From: Arsukibacterium indicum
GTDB lineage: Bacteria > Pseudomonadota > Gammaproteobacteria > Enterobacterales > Alteromonadaceae
Direction of reading: 5' to 3'
Assembly: GCF_019100565.1 (NCBI RefSeq)
Contig: NZ_JAHRID010000004.1
Coordinates: forward strand, 62,001-126,000
DNA length: 64,000 bases
Positions 56,590-64,000 of this stretch are shown piece by piece. The translations under genes were made by a program, and so were the position numbers. Every line of letters begins with the position of its first letter. Within the stretch, counting starts at the first letter, position 1. The notes beneath the pieces are model-generated. The model made no database searches, was not told the origin of the DNA, and saw only the letters and a program-made list of their open reading frames with translations.

Positions 56590-58029
56590 ATGACAGATTC
56601 AGCAAAGAAAAAGGTACAGCCATTAGTATTACATCCCGACAGGCTATTCCCGTCAGATCCTGTACAGCGCGATATTGCAAGACGCCTTTATAAGCATATT
56701 AAAGACTTACCGATTGTCAGCCCGCATGGTCATACCGATCCGCGCTGGTTTGCCGATGATGCTAATTTTGACAATGCCACCGCCCTGTTGCTGCTGCCTG
56801 ATCACTACGTGTTCCGCATGCTTTACAGTCAGGGCATTAAACTGGAAGCATTAGGCATTCGCCGTAAAGATGGTGCAGTGGTTGAAAGCGACTATCGTAA
56901 AATTTTCCAACTTTTTGCCAAACACTATTACCTGTTTCGAGGCACGCCGTCGCGGATCTGGCTTGATAGCGTATTTTCTGAAGTATTTGGTTTAACCGAC
57001 AGCCTGTGCGAGCAAACTGCTGATCACTATTACGATAGTATCAACGCGCAGCTGGCTAAGCCGGAGTTTAAGCCCCGCGCCCTGCTGGACCGCTTTAATA
57101 TCGAACTGATTGCCACCACCGAAGGTGCATTAAATGACTTAAAGCACCATGCCAAATTAACAGGCAGTGGTTATGAGCATAAAGTGATAACTACCTTCCG
57201 GCCGGATGACGTAGTGGATGCCGACCGCGCTGATTTTACGGCTAATGTCGCAAAACTGGGCGAACTAACAGGCGAAGATACGCAAAGCTGGCCGGGCTAC
57301 CTGGCAGCACTACGGAAGCGGCGGGCGTTTTTCCGTGAGCATGGTGCTACCGCTACCGATCATGGTCATCCCAGTGCGATAACTGCTGATTTAAGCGAAA
57401 GCGATGCCGCGGCGTTATTTGCCAAATGCTTAAGCGGTAAAGCCAGCGCTGCTGATGCTGAGCTGTTCCGCGGCCAGATGCTGACCGAAATGGCTGGCAT
57501 GAGCCTGCAGGATGGTATGACGATGCAAATTCACCCGGGCGCCCATCGCAACCATAATCAGGTGATTTTTGAACGCTTTGGCCCGGATAAAGGTGCCGAT
57601 ATTCCAAGCCCGACCGAGTTTGTCAGCAACTTAAAGCCGTTGCTGCAAAAATATGGCAACGAAGCGAGCCTGAATATAATTTTATTTACCCTGGACGAAA
57701 CCACTTACGCCCGCGAGTTGGCGCCGCTGGCTGGCCATTACCCGGCCTTAAAACTGGGCCCTGCCTGGTGGTTCCACGATAGCCCCGAAGGCATGTTACG
57801 TTTTAGGCATCAGGTAACCGAAACCGCCGGTTTTTATAACACTGTTGGCTTTAACGACGATACCCGGGCCTTTTTATCGATACCGGCCCGGCACGATGTC
57901 GCCAGGCGCATCGATTGTCGCTTTCTGGCCGGTTTAGTAGCAGAACACCGGTTAACGGAAAACGAAGCCCATGAGCTGGCTTATGAATTGACGTATGGCT
58001 TAGTGAAAAAAGCGTATCAGTTGAAATAA
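56590..58029 (+). CDS. uxaC: Uronate isomerase UxaC
   Basis: Isomerase of 479 residues interconverting galacturonate/tagaturonate and glucuronate/fructuronate. The amidohydrolase-fold metal site is SPHGHTDPRWF (about 46-56). Later motifs include MQIHPGAHRNHN and FTLDETTYARELAPLAGHYP. ATG 56590 is chosen; an upstream TTG frame is less likely. E. coli UxaC has 470 residues. Downstream is structured repeat copy B. Confidence 0.95.
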   Translation: MTDSAKKKVQPLVLHPDRLFPSDPVQRDIARRLYKHIKDLPIVSPHGHTDPRWFADDANFDNATALLLLPDHYVFRMLYSQGIKLEALGIRRKDGAVVESDYRKIFQLFAKHYYLFRGTPSRIWLDSVFSEVFGLTDSLCEQTADHYYDSINAQLAKPEFKPRALLDRFNIELIATTEGALNDLKHHAKLTGSGYEHKVITTFRPDDVVDADRADFTANVAKLGELTGEDTQSWPGYLAALRKRRAFFREHGATATDHGHPSAITADLSESDAAALFAKCLSGKASAADAELFRGQMLTEMAGMSLQDGMTMQIHPGAHRNHNQVIFERFGPDKGADIPSPTEFVSNLKPLLQKYGNEASLNIILFTLDETTYARELAPLAGHYPALKLGPAWWFHDSPEGMLRFRHQVTETAGFYNTVGFNDDTRAFLSIPARHDVARRIDCRFLAGLVAEHRLTENEAHELAYELTYGLVKKAYQLK

Positions 58030-58079
58030 GGTTTCACAGGATATTAGACCGGGGCATTTCGCTAAAATCGCAAGCGAAG

Positions 58080-58172
58080 CTCAGTAACAGCTAAGCAAAG
58101 CGTCTGCCGCAAGGATGCGGCAGAGGAGCCCCCAAGGATGGGTCTACGGCGTCTTTGTGTGCTGTTACTGAG
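58080..58172 (+). repeat. Structured intergenic repeat, copy B
   Basis: CTCAGTAACAGC (58080-58091) pairs with GCTGTTACTGAG (58161-58172). The second helix is CAAAG/CTTTG. The inner hairpin is CTGCCGC/GCGGCAG. The conserved tail is AAGGATGGGTCTACGGCGTC. It is 93 bases and lies between uxaC and the UxuB-like gene. Confidence 0.85.
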
Positions 58173-58208
58173 TGCAGCCTGAACAGCAAAATCAGACACA
58201 GGCATCTT

Positions 58209-59675
58209 ATGAAGCAACTAAACAATCAAACCCTGGCCAGCCTGAACGGCAAGCTGCCGATACCCGGCTACCGGCTGGCAGAACAGCAACCACAAATTGG
58301 TATCGTTCATATTGGCCCCGGCGCCTTTTTCCGTGGTCATCAGGCCTGGTATACCGAGCAGGCGCTGCAATTTGGCGGCGACTGGGCCATTAGTGCCGTT
58401 TCTATGCGATCTCCGGATGTCAGCCAGGCGCTAAGCCCGCAAGATGGCCTGTACACTCTGGCGGTGCTCGACGCTGAACAAAGCTATCAGGTGATTGGCT
58501 CTGTCGCAGAAGTCTTAATTGCCAGCGAGCAATACCAGCAAGTACAGGCCCGCTTAACGGCAGCCACTACTAAGTACGTTACGCTGACTATTACCGAAAA
58601 AGGCTACTGCCTGAATAATGCCGGCAAACTGGATCTAAGCCATCCGCAAATTCAGCAGGATTTAAACGGCACGGCGCAGCCGATTACTGCTGTAGGCATG
58701 CTATTCAGTGCGCTTTCGGTGCGTTATCAGGCCAATATCGCGCCATTTTGCGTGATTAGCTGTGACAACCTGACGGATAATGGCCATAAACTGCGGGCGG
58801 CCATTATCGCTTATGCTGAGCAGAAAGACGCCACGGTCGCCAACTGGCTGGCCCAGCAGCTGATTTGCCCCTGCACCATGGTTGACAGCATAACGCCGGC
58901 CACCGACGATGCCATTAAAACCCAGGTCGCTGATCTGTTGGGAGTACAGGATAACTGGCCAATTAAGCGCGAAGCCTTTGTACAATGGGTAATTGAAGAT
59001 GTTTTACCTGCCGACCGTCCGGCCTGGCAGCAAGCCGGGGTGATTTATGCCCAGGATGTCAGTGCCTTTGAAAAAGCCAAGTTGCGTTTGCTAAATGCGC
59101 CACACTCAACCTTAGCCTATGTTGGCAGTTTGCTCAGCTATGAAACCGTGTATGACGCCATGCAGGACCAGCAGCTGGTAAGCCTTGTCGAACAGATGAT
59201 AACAGATGAGCTGATGCCATCTTTCAAAGCACCGGCAGAGCTGGATGTTAAGCAGTATAGCCAGGATATTCTGGCACGCTTTCGTAACCCGGCTATTCGT
59301 CATTTGCTGTCGCAAATCGCCTGGGACGGCTCACAAAAACTGCCGATGCGAATATTGCCGGCTATTACTGACAATCTGGCCCAAGGCCAACCTATCGCCA
59401 AACTGGCTTATGCGATTGCTGCCTGGTGCCGCTTTATTGTTAAGCGTTATAACGATAATGAAAAGCTGGTCGACCCATTAGCCGAGCCATTGCTCGCCGT
59501 TGCTGCAAAGTGCAGCGGCAAAGCACAGATTGACGTGCCGTTATTTCTGGCAGTGGATACGGTGTTCCCGCCAGAGCTCAGCTTAAACCCCGAATTTCAG
59601 CAGGCAGTGGCTACTGCCTATCAACATATTGTTACCCGTCAGGCCACGCCTGCGGCAGTTGCAGGAGCGCGTTAA
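58209..59675 (+). CDS. Mannitol dehydrogenase-family uronate reductase (UxuB-like)
   Basis: Polyol dehydrogenase of 488 residues from ATG 58209. The NAD-binding start IVHIGPGAFFRGHQAWYTEQ resembles UxuB and mannitol dehydrogenase. The catalytic region includes KLRLLNAPHSTLAYVGSLL. UxuB reduces fructuronate to mannonate; UxaB reduces tagaturonate to altronate. The locus has UxaA but no UxuA, so galacturonate flow would need tagaturonate reduction. Sequence says UxuB-like while context says UxaB-like activity. It overlaps eda by one base. Confidence 0.8.
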   Translation: MKQLNNQTLASLNGKLPIPGYRLAEQQPQIGIVHIGPGAFFRGHQAWYTEQALQFGGDWAISAVSMRSPDVSQALSPQDGLYTLAVLDAEQSYQVIGSVAEVLIASEQYQQVQARLTAATTKYVTLTITEKGYCLNNAGKLDLSHPQIQQDLNGTAQPITAVGMLFSALSVRYQANIAPFCVISCDNLTDNGHKLRAAIIAYAEQKDATVANWLAQQLICPCTMVDSITPATDDAIKTQVADLLGVQDNWPIKREAFVQWVIEDVLPADRPAWQQAGVIYAQDVSAFEKAKLRLLNAPHSTLAYVGSLLSYETVYDAMQDQQLVSLVEQMITDELMPSFKAPAELDVKQYSQDILARFRNPAIRHLLSQIAWDGSQKLPMRILPAITDNLAQGQPIAKLAYAIAAWCRFIVKRYNDNEKLVDPLAEPLLAVAAKCSGKAQIDVPLFLAVDTVFPPELSLNPEFQQAVATAYQHIVTRQATPAAVAGAR

Positions 59676-60331
59676 TGTCATCGTTACCTTTACCTTTGTC
59701 TGGCGTAGTAAAAGGCCCGGCATTACTGCCTATTATTCAGGCCGATACCCCGGCGCAGGCAGTGGATATTGCCAAAGCCCTGAGTGCCGGCGGTATTGGC
59801 TCGGTAGAAGTGGTGTTGCGTACCAAAGAGGCATTGGCAGGTATTGCCGCGGTTCGTAACGCGCTGCCGGATTTACTGGTGGGTGCAGGCACTATTTTAT
59901 CCGCTGCGGATGCGATAGCCGCCAAAGCGGCCGGTGCTCAGTTTCTGGTCAGCCCGGCCAGTACCCCTAAACTGCTGGAGGCGATGATTGACTGCGGCCT
60001 GCCATTTGCTCCCGGGGTGGCTACCCCGTCCGAAATTGCCATGGCCTTTGAATATGGCTTAACTGAAGTGAAGTTTTTTCCGGCGCATTTATCAGGCGGC
60101 ATAGAAATGTTAAGGGCGCTGAGCAGTATTTTTCAGCAAGTACGCTTTTGTCCTACTGGTGGCATTGGTCAGCATAACCTGGCAGATTTTCTGGCTTTGC
60201 CCAATGTATTTGTAGCAGGTGGTACCTGGTTAACTCCTGCTGCTTTGGTTAAAGCCGGGCATTGGCAGCAAATTAGTGAGCTGGCCGCCCAGGCTACCGC
60301 TATTGCTACTAAACTGAAAGCGGCTGCCTGA
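59675..60331 (+). CDS. eda: KDPG aldolase (2-dehydro-3-deoxyphosphogluconate aldolase)
   Basis: Class I aldolase of 218 residues splitting KDPG to pyruvate and glyceraldehyde-3-phosphate. The Schiff-base Lys133 is in TEVKFFPA, at the E. coli position; the catalytic Glu is in VEVVLRT. GAGTILSAADA and FCPTGGIGQHN complete the barrel. It overlaps the preceding gene by one base and is ten bases before kdgK. Confidence 0.95.
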   Translation: MSSLPLPLSGVVKGPALLPIIQADTPAQAVDIAKALSAGGIGSVEVVLRTKEALAGIAAVRNALPDLLVGAGTILSAADAIAAKAAGAQFLVSPASTPKLLEAMIDCGLPFAPGVATPSEIAMAFEYGLTEVKFFPAHLSGGIEMLRALSSIFQQVRFCPTGGIGQHNLADFLALPNVFVAGGTWLTPAALVKAGHWQQISELAAQATAIATKLKAAA

Positions 60332-60341
60332 GGAGGAATGA

Positions 60342-61298
60342 ATGAGCAAACGAATTGTGATTATGGGCGAGTGTATGGTCGAGCTTTACCAGCTGGTCGA
60401 TAATGTCTATCACCAGAATTTCGCCGGCGATGTGTTTAACACTGCAGTGTATTTAAAGCGCACCTGCGAAGTACCCGTAGACGTGCAGTTTTTCACCTCC
60501 GTGGGTACCGATCGGATTAGCGACAAGCTGGTGCGGGCAGTGGAGCGCGAAAAAATTGATACCAAACTGATGCTTCGCAGCAAATCCGCCCGTCCTGGCC
60601 TGTATATGATCAACACCGATGCCTTTGGTGAGCGCAGTTTTGTCTATTGGCGGGATAATTCGGCAGCAAAACAGGTTATGCAGTGTTATTCAGCACAGAG
60701 TAATTACGAGGCGCTAAAGGGTTGCGATATGTTCTACTTTTCGGGCATAACCCTGGCCATTTTATCCGATGCTGACCGCACCACCTTATTTACCCTGATA
60801 GAGCAGCTAAGGCAGGATGGCAGCCAGATTGCATTTGACCCAAATTACCGGCCGGCGCTGTGGCCCAATGCCGATACCGCTAAAGCGGCCTTTGTTCAGG
60901 CATACCGTTTAGCTGATATCGCCTTACCGGGGCTGGATGACCATAAAGTGCTGTTTGAGGCTGAGCGAACCGATCAGGTGGTGGAGCAGTTAACCGAGCT
61001 GGGCGTGGCGGAAATCATTGTCAAAGACGGCAAGAACGGCATTAACGGCCGCTTTGAACAAGAATGCTTTAGCGCCATTGCCCACCCGGTGAAGAAAGTG
61101 GTGGACACCACCGCAGCAGGGGACTCTTTTAATGGCGGTTATTTAGCCGCCCGCCTTGGTGGGATTGCCCCGCAGCAGGCAGTGAAGTTTGCCGCCCGCC
61201 TGGCGGGCTTTGTGGTAGAGCATACCGGGGCCATTGTCAGCAAAGAGCACTTTAATGGCTTTTGGGCCAAGCACCGGCCATCCAGTTTTGTGAAGTAA
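60342..61298 (+). CDS. kdgK: 2-dehydro-3-deoxygluconokinase
   Basis: PfkB-family sugar kinase of 318 residues that phosphorylates KDG to KDPG. Substrate-binding motifs are GDVFNTAVYL (near 29-38) and the ATP/catalytic motif DTTAAGDSFNGGYL with Asp261. IVIMGECMVELYQLVDN is the N-terminal PfkB sequence. Its product feeds Eda immediately upstream. GAGGAATGAATG provides the ribosome binding site. Confidence 0.93.
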   Translation: MSKRIVIMGECMVELYQLVDNVYHQNFAGDVFNTAVYLKRTCEVPVDVQFFTSVGTDRISDKLVRAVEREKIDTKLMLRSKSARPGLYMINTDAFGERSFVYWRDNSAAKQVMQCYSAQSNYEALKGCDMFYFSGITLAILSDADRTTLFTLIEQLRQDGSQIAFDPNYRPALWPNADTAKAAFVQAYRLADIALPGLDDHKVLFEAERTDQVVEQLTELGVAEIIVKDGKNGINGRFEQECFSAIAHPVKKVVDTTAAGDSFNGGYLAARLGGIAPQQAVKFAARLAGFVVEHTGAIVSKEHFNGFWAKHRPSSFVK

Positions 61299-61358
61299 AA
61301 AAGCTTTTTCCGGCATCACTTCGAACGATTGGCGTGTCGTCGAATTATCAAAGCGAAG

Positions 61359-61449
61359 CAGCTAAGGGTATAGCAAAGCGTCTGCCGCAGGGAAGCGGCA
61401 GAGGAGTCTACAGGGAAGTATTCACGACGTCTTTGCGTTCCCTTAGCTG
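61359..61449 (+). repeat. Structured intergenic repeat, copy A
   Basis: CAGCTAAGGG (61359-61368) pairs with CCCTTAGCTG (61440-61449). The second helix is CAAAG/CTTTG. The inner hairpin is CTGCCGC/GCGGCAG. The conserved tail is CAGGGAAGTATTCACGACG. It is 91 bases and lies in the 260-base gap between kdgK and gapN. Nothing else recognised is in that gap. Confidence 0.85.
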
Positions 61450-61558
61450 TGAAGTCTGCAACCAAAATTAAACAAAAAGATCCAGCAAAAGCCGGACGAG
61501 CGGTACATCTGACCCTGACTAACAACCAAGGCAATATTATTGTTAGAAGGAGCAAAGC

Positions 61559-63172
61559 ATGAGTTTAGCAACACTGTTTCCGCAAGCGGCCGACATACCG
61601 GCGCAGTTTGCCCACAACGCCCTGATCACCCAGCGCGAATACCTGATTAACGGTGAACTGTTAAGCTGGCAGGGGGAGCTTAGCCCGGTGCTAAGCCCGG
61701 TGCATATTCGCGATGGCGACAGCCTGACCCAGGTATTATTGGGCCACACGCCATTACTGGACGAACAGGCCGCCTTAGCTGCGCTGGATTCCGCGGTTAA
61801 AGCCTACAACTTAGGCCGTGGTGCCTGGCCGAGCATGCCCGTGCTGGAGCGGATCCAGCATGTTGAAAAGTTTCTGGGTTTAATGCAGTTGCAGCGCGAC
61901 GAAGTGGTGCGCCTGCTGATGTGGGAAATTGGCAAACCTTATGCCGATGCCGCCAAAGAATTTGACCGCACCTGCGATTATATTCGCGATACCATTGCTG
62001 CCTTAAAGCAGCAAGACCGCGATGCCAGCCACTTTATTATTGAACAGGGCAGCCTGGGCAAAATTCGCCGGGTGCCGGTTGGCGTGGCGCTGTGTATGGG
62101 CCCGTTTAATTATCCGCTGAATGAAACCTTCACTACCTTAATTCCGGCGTTGATTATGGGGAATACCGTGATTTTTAAACCGGCCAAATATGGTGTGCTG
62201 CTTATTCAGCCGTTACTGCAGGCCTTTTTACAAAGCTTCCCGGCTGGGGTTATTAATATTATTTATGGCCGGGGCCGCGAAACCGTCGGCGCTCTGATGG
62301 CAAGCGGAAAAATTGATGTATTTGCTTTTATCGGTACCAACAAAGGCGCCAGCGACTTAAAACGGATGCACCCCAAACCCCACCGTTTGCGCGCTGTGCT
62401 GGGGCTGGATGCGAAAAACCCGGCCATCGTGCTGGGGGATGCAGACATGAGCCGCACTATTCAAGAGTGTGTCGCCGGCAGCTTGTCGTTTAATGGCCAG
62501 CGCTGCACCGCTCTAAAAATTTTGTTTGTGCAGCGCAGTATTGCTGATGAGTTTGTCAGCAAATTAACCAAGGCCGTATCGGCATTAACCGCAGGCATGC
62601 CCTGGCAAGCCGGAGTAACTATTACCCCGCTGCCAGAGCCCGGTAAAACCGGCTTTTTAACTGAATTGCTTGAAGATGCACTGAGTAAAGGCGCCAAACT
62701 GCAAAACCCGGACGGTGGCCAAACTGTCGCATCGTTCTTTCAGCCTGCCGTGCTTTACCCAGTTAGCGGCGATATGCGCTTATACAGCGAAGAGCAATTC
62801 GGGCCGCTGGTGCCGGTGGTGCCTTTTGATGATATCAGCGAAGTGATTGATTATGTAGTCAACTCCAATTTTGGTCAGCAGCTGAGTATTTTTGGTCAGG
62901 ACCCGCAACAAGTAGGCGAGCTGGTCGATATTTTTGCCAATCAGGTCGGGCGGATTAATATCAACAGCCAGTGTCAGCGTGGGCCTGACAGCTTTCCATT
63001 TAACGGCCGCAAAGACTCGGCCGAAGGTACCTTGTCGGTGGTAGATGCGCTGCGTCAGTTCTCTACCCCTAGCCTGGTCGCGGCCAAATATCAGGATAGC
63101 GACGTGGATTTTGTTAAGCAAATGGTCAAAGCCCGCAGCTCGAACTTTTTAGCAACGGATTTTTTGTTTTAA
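61559..63172 (+). CDS. NADP-dependent glyceraldehyde-3-phosphate dehydrogenase, GapN-like
   Basis: Aldehyde dehydrogenase of 537 residues resembling the non-phosphorylating GapN family. It has GPFNYPLNETFTTLIPALIM in the cofactor pocket and the nucleophilic Cys in SFNGQRCTALK (about 320). The usual ELGG motif bearing the general-base Glu reads GLDAKNP here, which may be normal in this subfamily. Direct oxidation of glyceraldehyde-3-phosphate to 3-phosphoglycerate would use the Eda product and make NADPH. The NADP and substrate assignments come from family resemblance only. Confidence 0.75.
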   Translation: MSLATLFPQAADIPAQFAHNALITQREYLINGELLSWQGELSPVLSPVHIRDGDSLTQVLLGHTPLLDEQAALAALDSAVKAYNLGRGAWPSMPVLERIQHVEKFLGLMQLQRDEVVRLLMWEIGKPYADAAKEFDRTCDYIRDTIAALKQQDRDASHFIIEQGSLGKIRRVPVGVALCMGPFNYPLNETFTTLIPALIMGNTVIFKPAKYGVLLIQPLLQAFLQSFPAGVINIIYGRGRETVGALMASGKIDVFAFIGTNKGASDLKRMHPKPHRLRAVLGLDAKNPAIVLGDADMSRTIQECVAGSLSFNGQRCTALKILFVQRSIADEFVSKLTKAVSALTAGMPWQAGVTITPLPEPGKTGFLTELLEDALSKGAKLQNPDGGQTVASFFQPAVLYPVSGDMRLYSEEQFGPLVPVVPFDDISEVIDYVVNSNFGQQLSIFGQDPQQVGELVDIFANQVGRININSQCQRGPDSFPFNGRKDSAEGTLSVVDALRQFSTPSLVAAKYQDSDVDFVKQMVKARSSNFLATDFLF

Positions 63173-63191
63173 CTGTTCCGGGGAAAAACTT

Positions 63192-63218
63192 GCTATGCCC
63201 TGGCGCTCAGGGCATAGC
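63192..63218. terminator. Stem-loop after gapN-like gene
   Basis: An 11-base-pair stem (GCTATGCCCTG/CAGGGCATAGC) has a five-base loop, 19 bases after the gapN stop. There is no T-run on the plus strand, so it may terminate weakly or act as a processing or stabilising hairpin. Confidence 0.5.
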
Positions 63219-63277
63219 CAAAACCGGCAAAACCTGTTACTAAATAGTCATAAGCAAGTTTTCAGGGGATTTTTGTT

Positions 63278-64000
63278 GTGGCGTTACCTGTTGCGTTTAG
63301 CCTTGCTGCTAAAAAGCTGATCCCCGCTGAGCGTTATTTTGACGATCCTATCGCTACGCTGGCGTATGGCACTGATGCCAGCTTTTATCGCTTATTACCA
63401 AAATTAGTACTTCGGGTAGAATCTGAGGCTGAGGTGGTGGCGCTGCTAAAGCTGGCCAATCAGCACAAGGTGGCGATTACATTCCGGGCGGCGGGTACCA
63501 GTTTATCCGGCCAGGCGGTGACCGATTCAGTGTTGCTGGTACTGGGTGAGAACTGGCAGCAGCGCGAGGTGCGGGGCTTAGGTGAGCAAATACGTTTGCA
63601 GCCCGGGGTTATCGGCGCCGCGGCCAATTGTGTATTAAGTAAATTTCAGCGTAAAATTGGCCCGGATCCAGCGTCGATCAACAGCTGTAAAATTGGCGGC
63701 ATTGTCGCTAACAATGCCAGCGGTATGTGCTGTGGTACTGCCCATAACAGCTTTAATACGCTGGCAGCAATGCGCCTGGTGTTATTCGATGGCACTGTGC
63801 TGGATACCGAAGATAGTGCCAGTGTTGCCGCATTTAAGCAAAGCCATGCCCGCTTGCTGGCAGAGCTGGCGCTGCTGGCCGAGCAAACCCGGCAGGACAA
63901 AGAACTCTGCGCCAAAATCAGCCATAAATACCGTTTAAAAAACACTACGGGTTTCTCACTTAATGCCTTAACTGAATTTACCGACCCTATCGATATTCTG
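63278..64000 (+). CDS. FAD-linked oxidase/D-2-hydroxyacid dehydrogenase, N-terminal part
   Basis: The frame is open to the right edge, with 241 residues visible from GTG 63278 (AGGGGATTTTT upstream). The FAD_binding_4 (VAO/GlcD-type) domain shows ITFRAAGTSLSGQAVTDSVL and IGPDPASINSCKIGGIVANN, followed by NASGMCCGTAHNSFNTLA. These fit FAD- and Fe-S-binding D-lactate/glycolate-type dehydrogenases such as YdiJ. Substrate and full domain content lie outside the window. Confidence 0.8.
   Translation, partial: MALPVAFSLAAKKLIPAERYFDDPIATLAYGTDASFYRLLPKLVLRVESEAEVVALLKLANQHKVAITFRAAGTSLSGQAVTDSVLLVLGENWQQREVRGLGEQIRLQPGVIGAAANCVLSKFQRKIGPDPASINSCKIGGIVANNASGMCCGTAHNSFNTLAAMRLVLFDGTVLDTEDSASVAAFKQSHARLLAELALLAEQTRQDKELCAKISHKYRLKNTTGFSLNALTEFTDPIDIL

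Overview
The window looks like chromosomal DNA of a free-living gammaproteobacterium close to the Alteromonadales/Rheinheimera-Alishewanella group. The evidence is two conserved gene orders (murJ-ribF-ileS-lspA-fkpB-ispH followed by minor pilins, as in Pseudomonas; and ssrA-smpB-ratA-rnfH-bamE-recN-nadK-grpE, as in E. coli), an E. coli-like tmRNA tag, and a TonB/TRAP-based pectin locus. The genus is inference. Nothing recognisable as a prophage, insertion sequence, CRISPR array or tRNA was seen.

Left part (1-19.9 kb): the end of murJ, then riboflavin kinase/FAD synthetase, isoleucyl-tRNA synthetase, lipoprotein signal peptidase, FkpB and IspH. An AlgZ/AlgR-like two-component pair follows and directly precedes a type IV pilus minor-pilin operon (fimU/T, pilV, pilW, pilX, pilY1, pilE). 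A second, divergent minor-pilin set comes immediately after it. That set has a 393-residue membrane-anchored protein where PilY1 should be and a FimT-like gene on the opposite strand. nadE and glnB follow.

Middle (20.4-33 kb): an operon of three different photolyase/cryptochrome proteins (class I, DASH and iron-sulfur (6-4) type); a metal-related cluster (a ZrgA-like protein with a perfect Glu-His repeat, a DUF3299 protein and a MacB-like ABC transporter); a YdjM-like membrane protein; an exosortase-associated acyltransferase; ArfB; and a lipoprotein amidohydrolase.

33-40 kb: tmRNA with promoter and terminator, smpB, ratA, rnfH, bamE, recN behind two LexA boxes, nadK, and hrcA-grpE behind a textbook sigma-32 promoter.

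40-64 kb: a nearly complete pectin/galacturonate locus. Rhamnogalacturonan acetylesterase, a DUF4861-GH105 fusion, a GH28 polygalacturonase and a TonB receptor act outside or at the outer membrane. A TRAP transporter imports uronates. KduI/KduD and UxaC/UxuB-like/UxaA converge on 2-keto-3-deoxygluconate, which KdgK and Eda split to pyruvate and glyceraldehyde-3-phosphate; a GapN-like dehydrogenase can then oxidise the latter. IclR and LacI regulators sit inside the locus. Pairs of a TTGCCACCGGTGGCAA-like palindrome, 33 bp apart in both places, lie before tonB/kduD and before GH28. The window ends inside an FAD-linked dehydrogenase.

The most unusual observations are three copies of an approximately 91-bp structured intergenic repeat whose outer stem differs in sequence but stays paired, the mini-PilY1 pilin set, and the paired operators.
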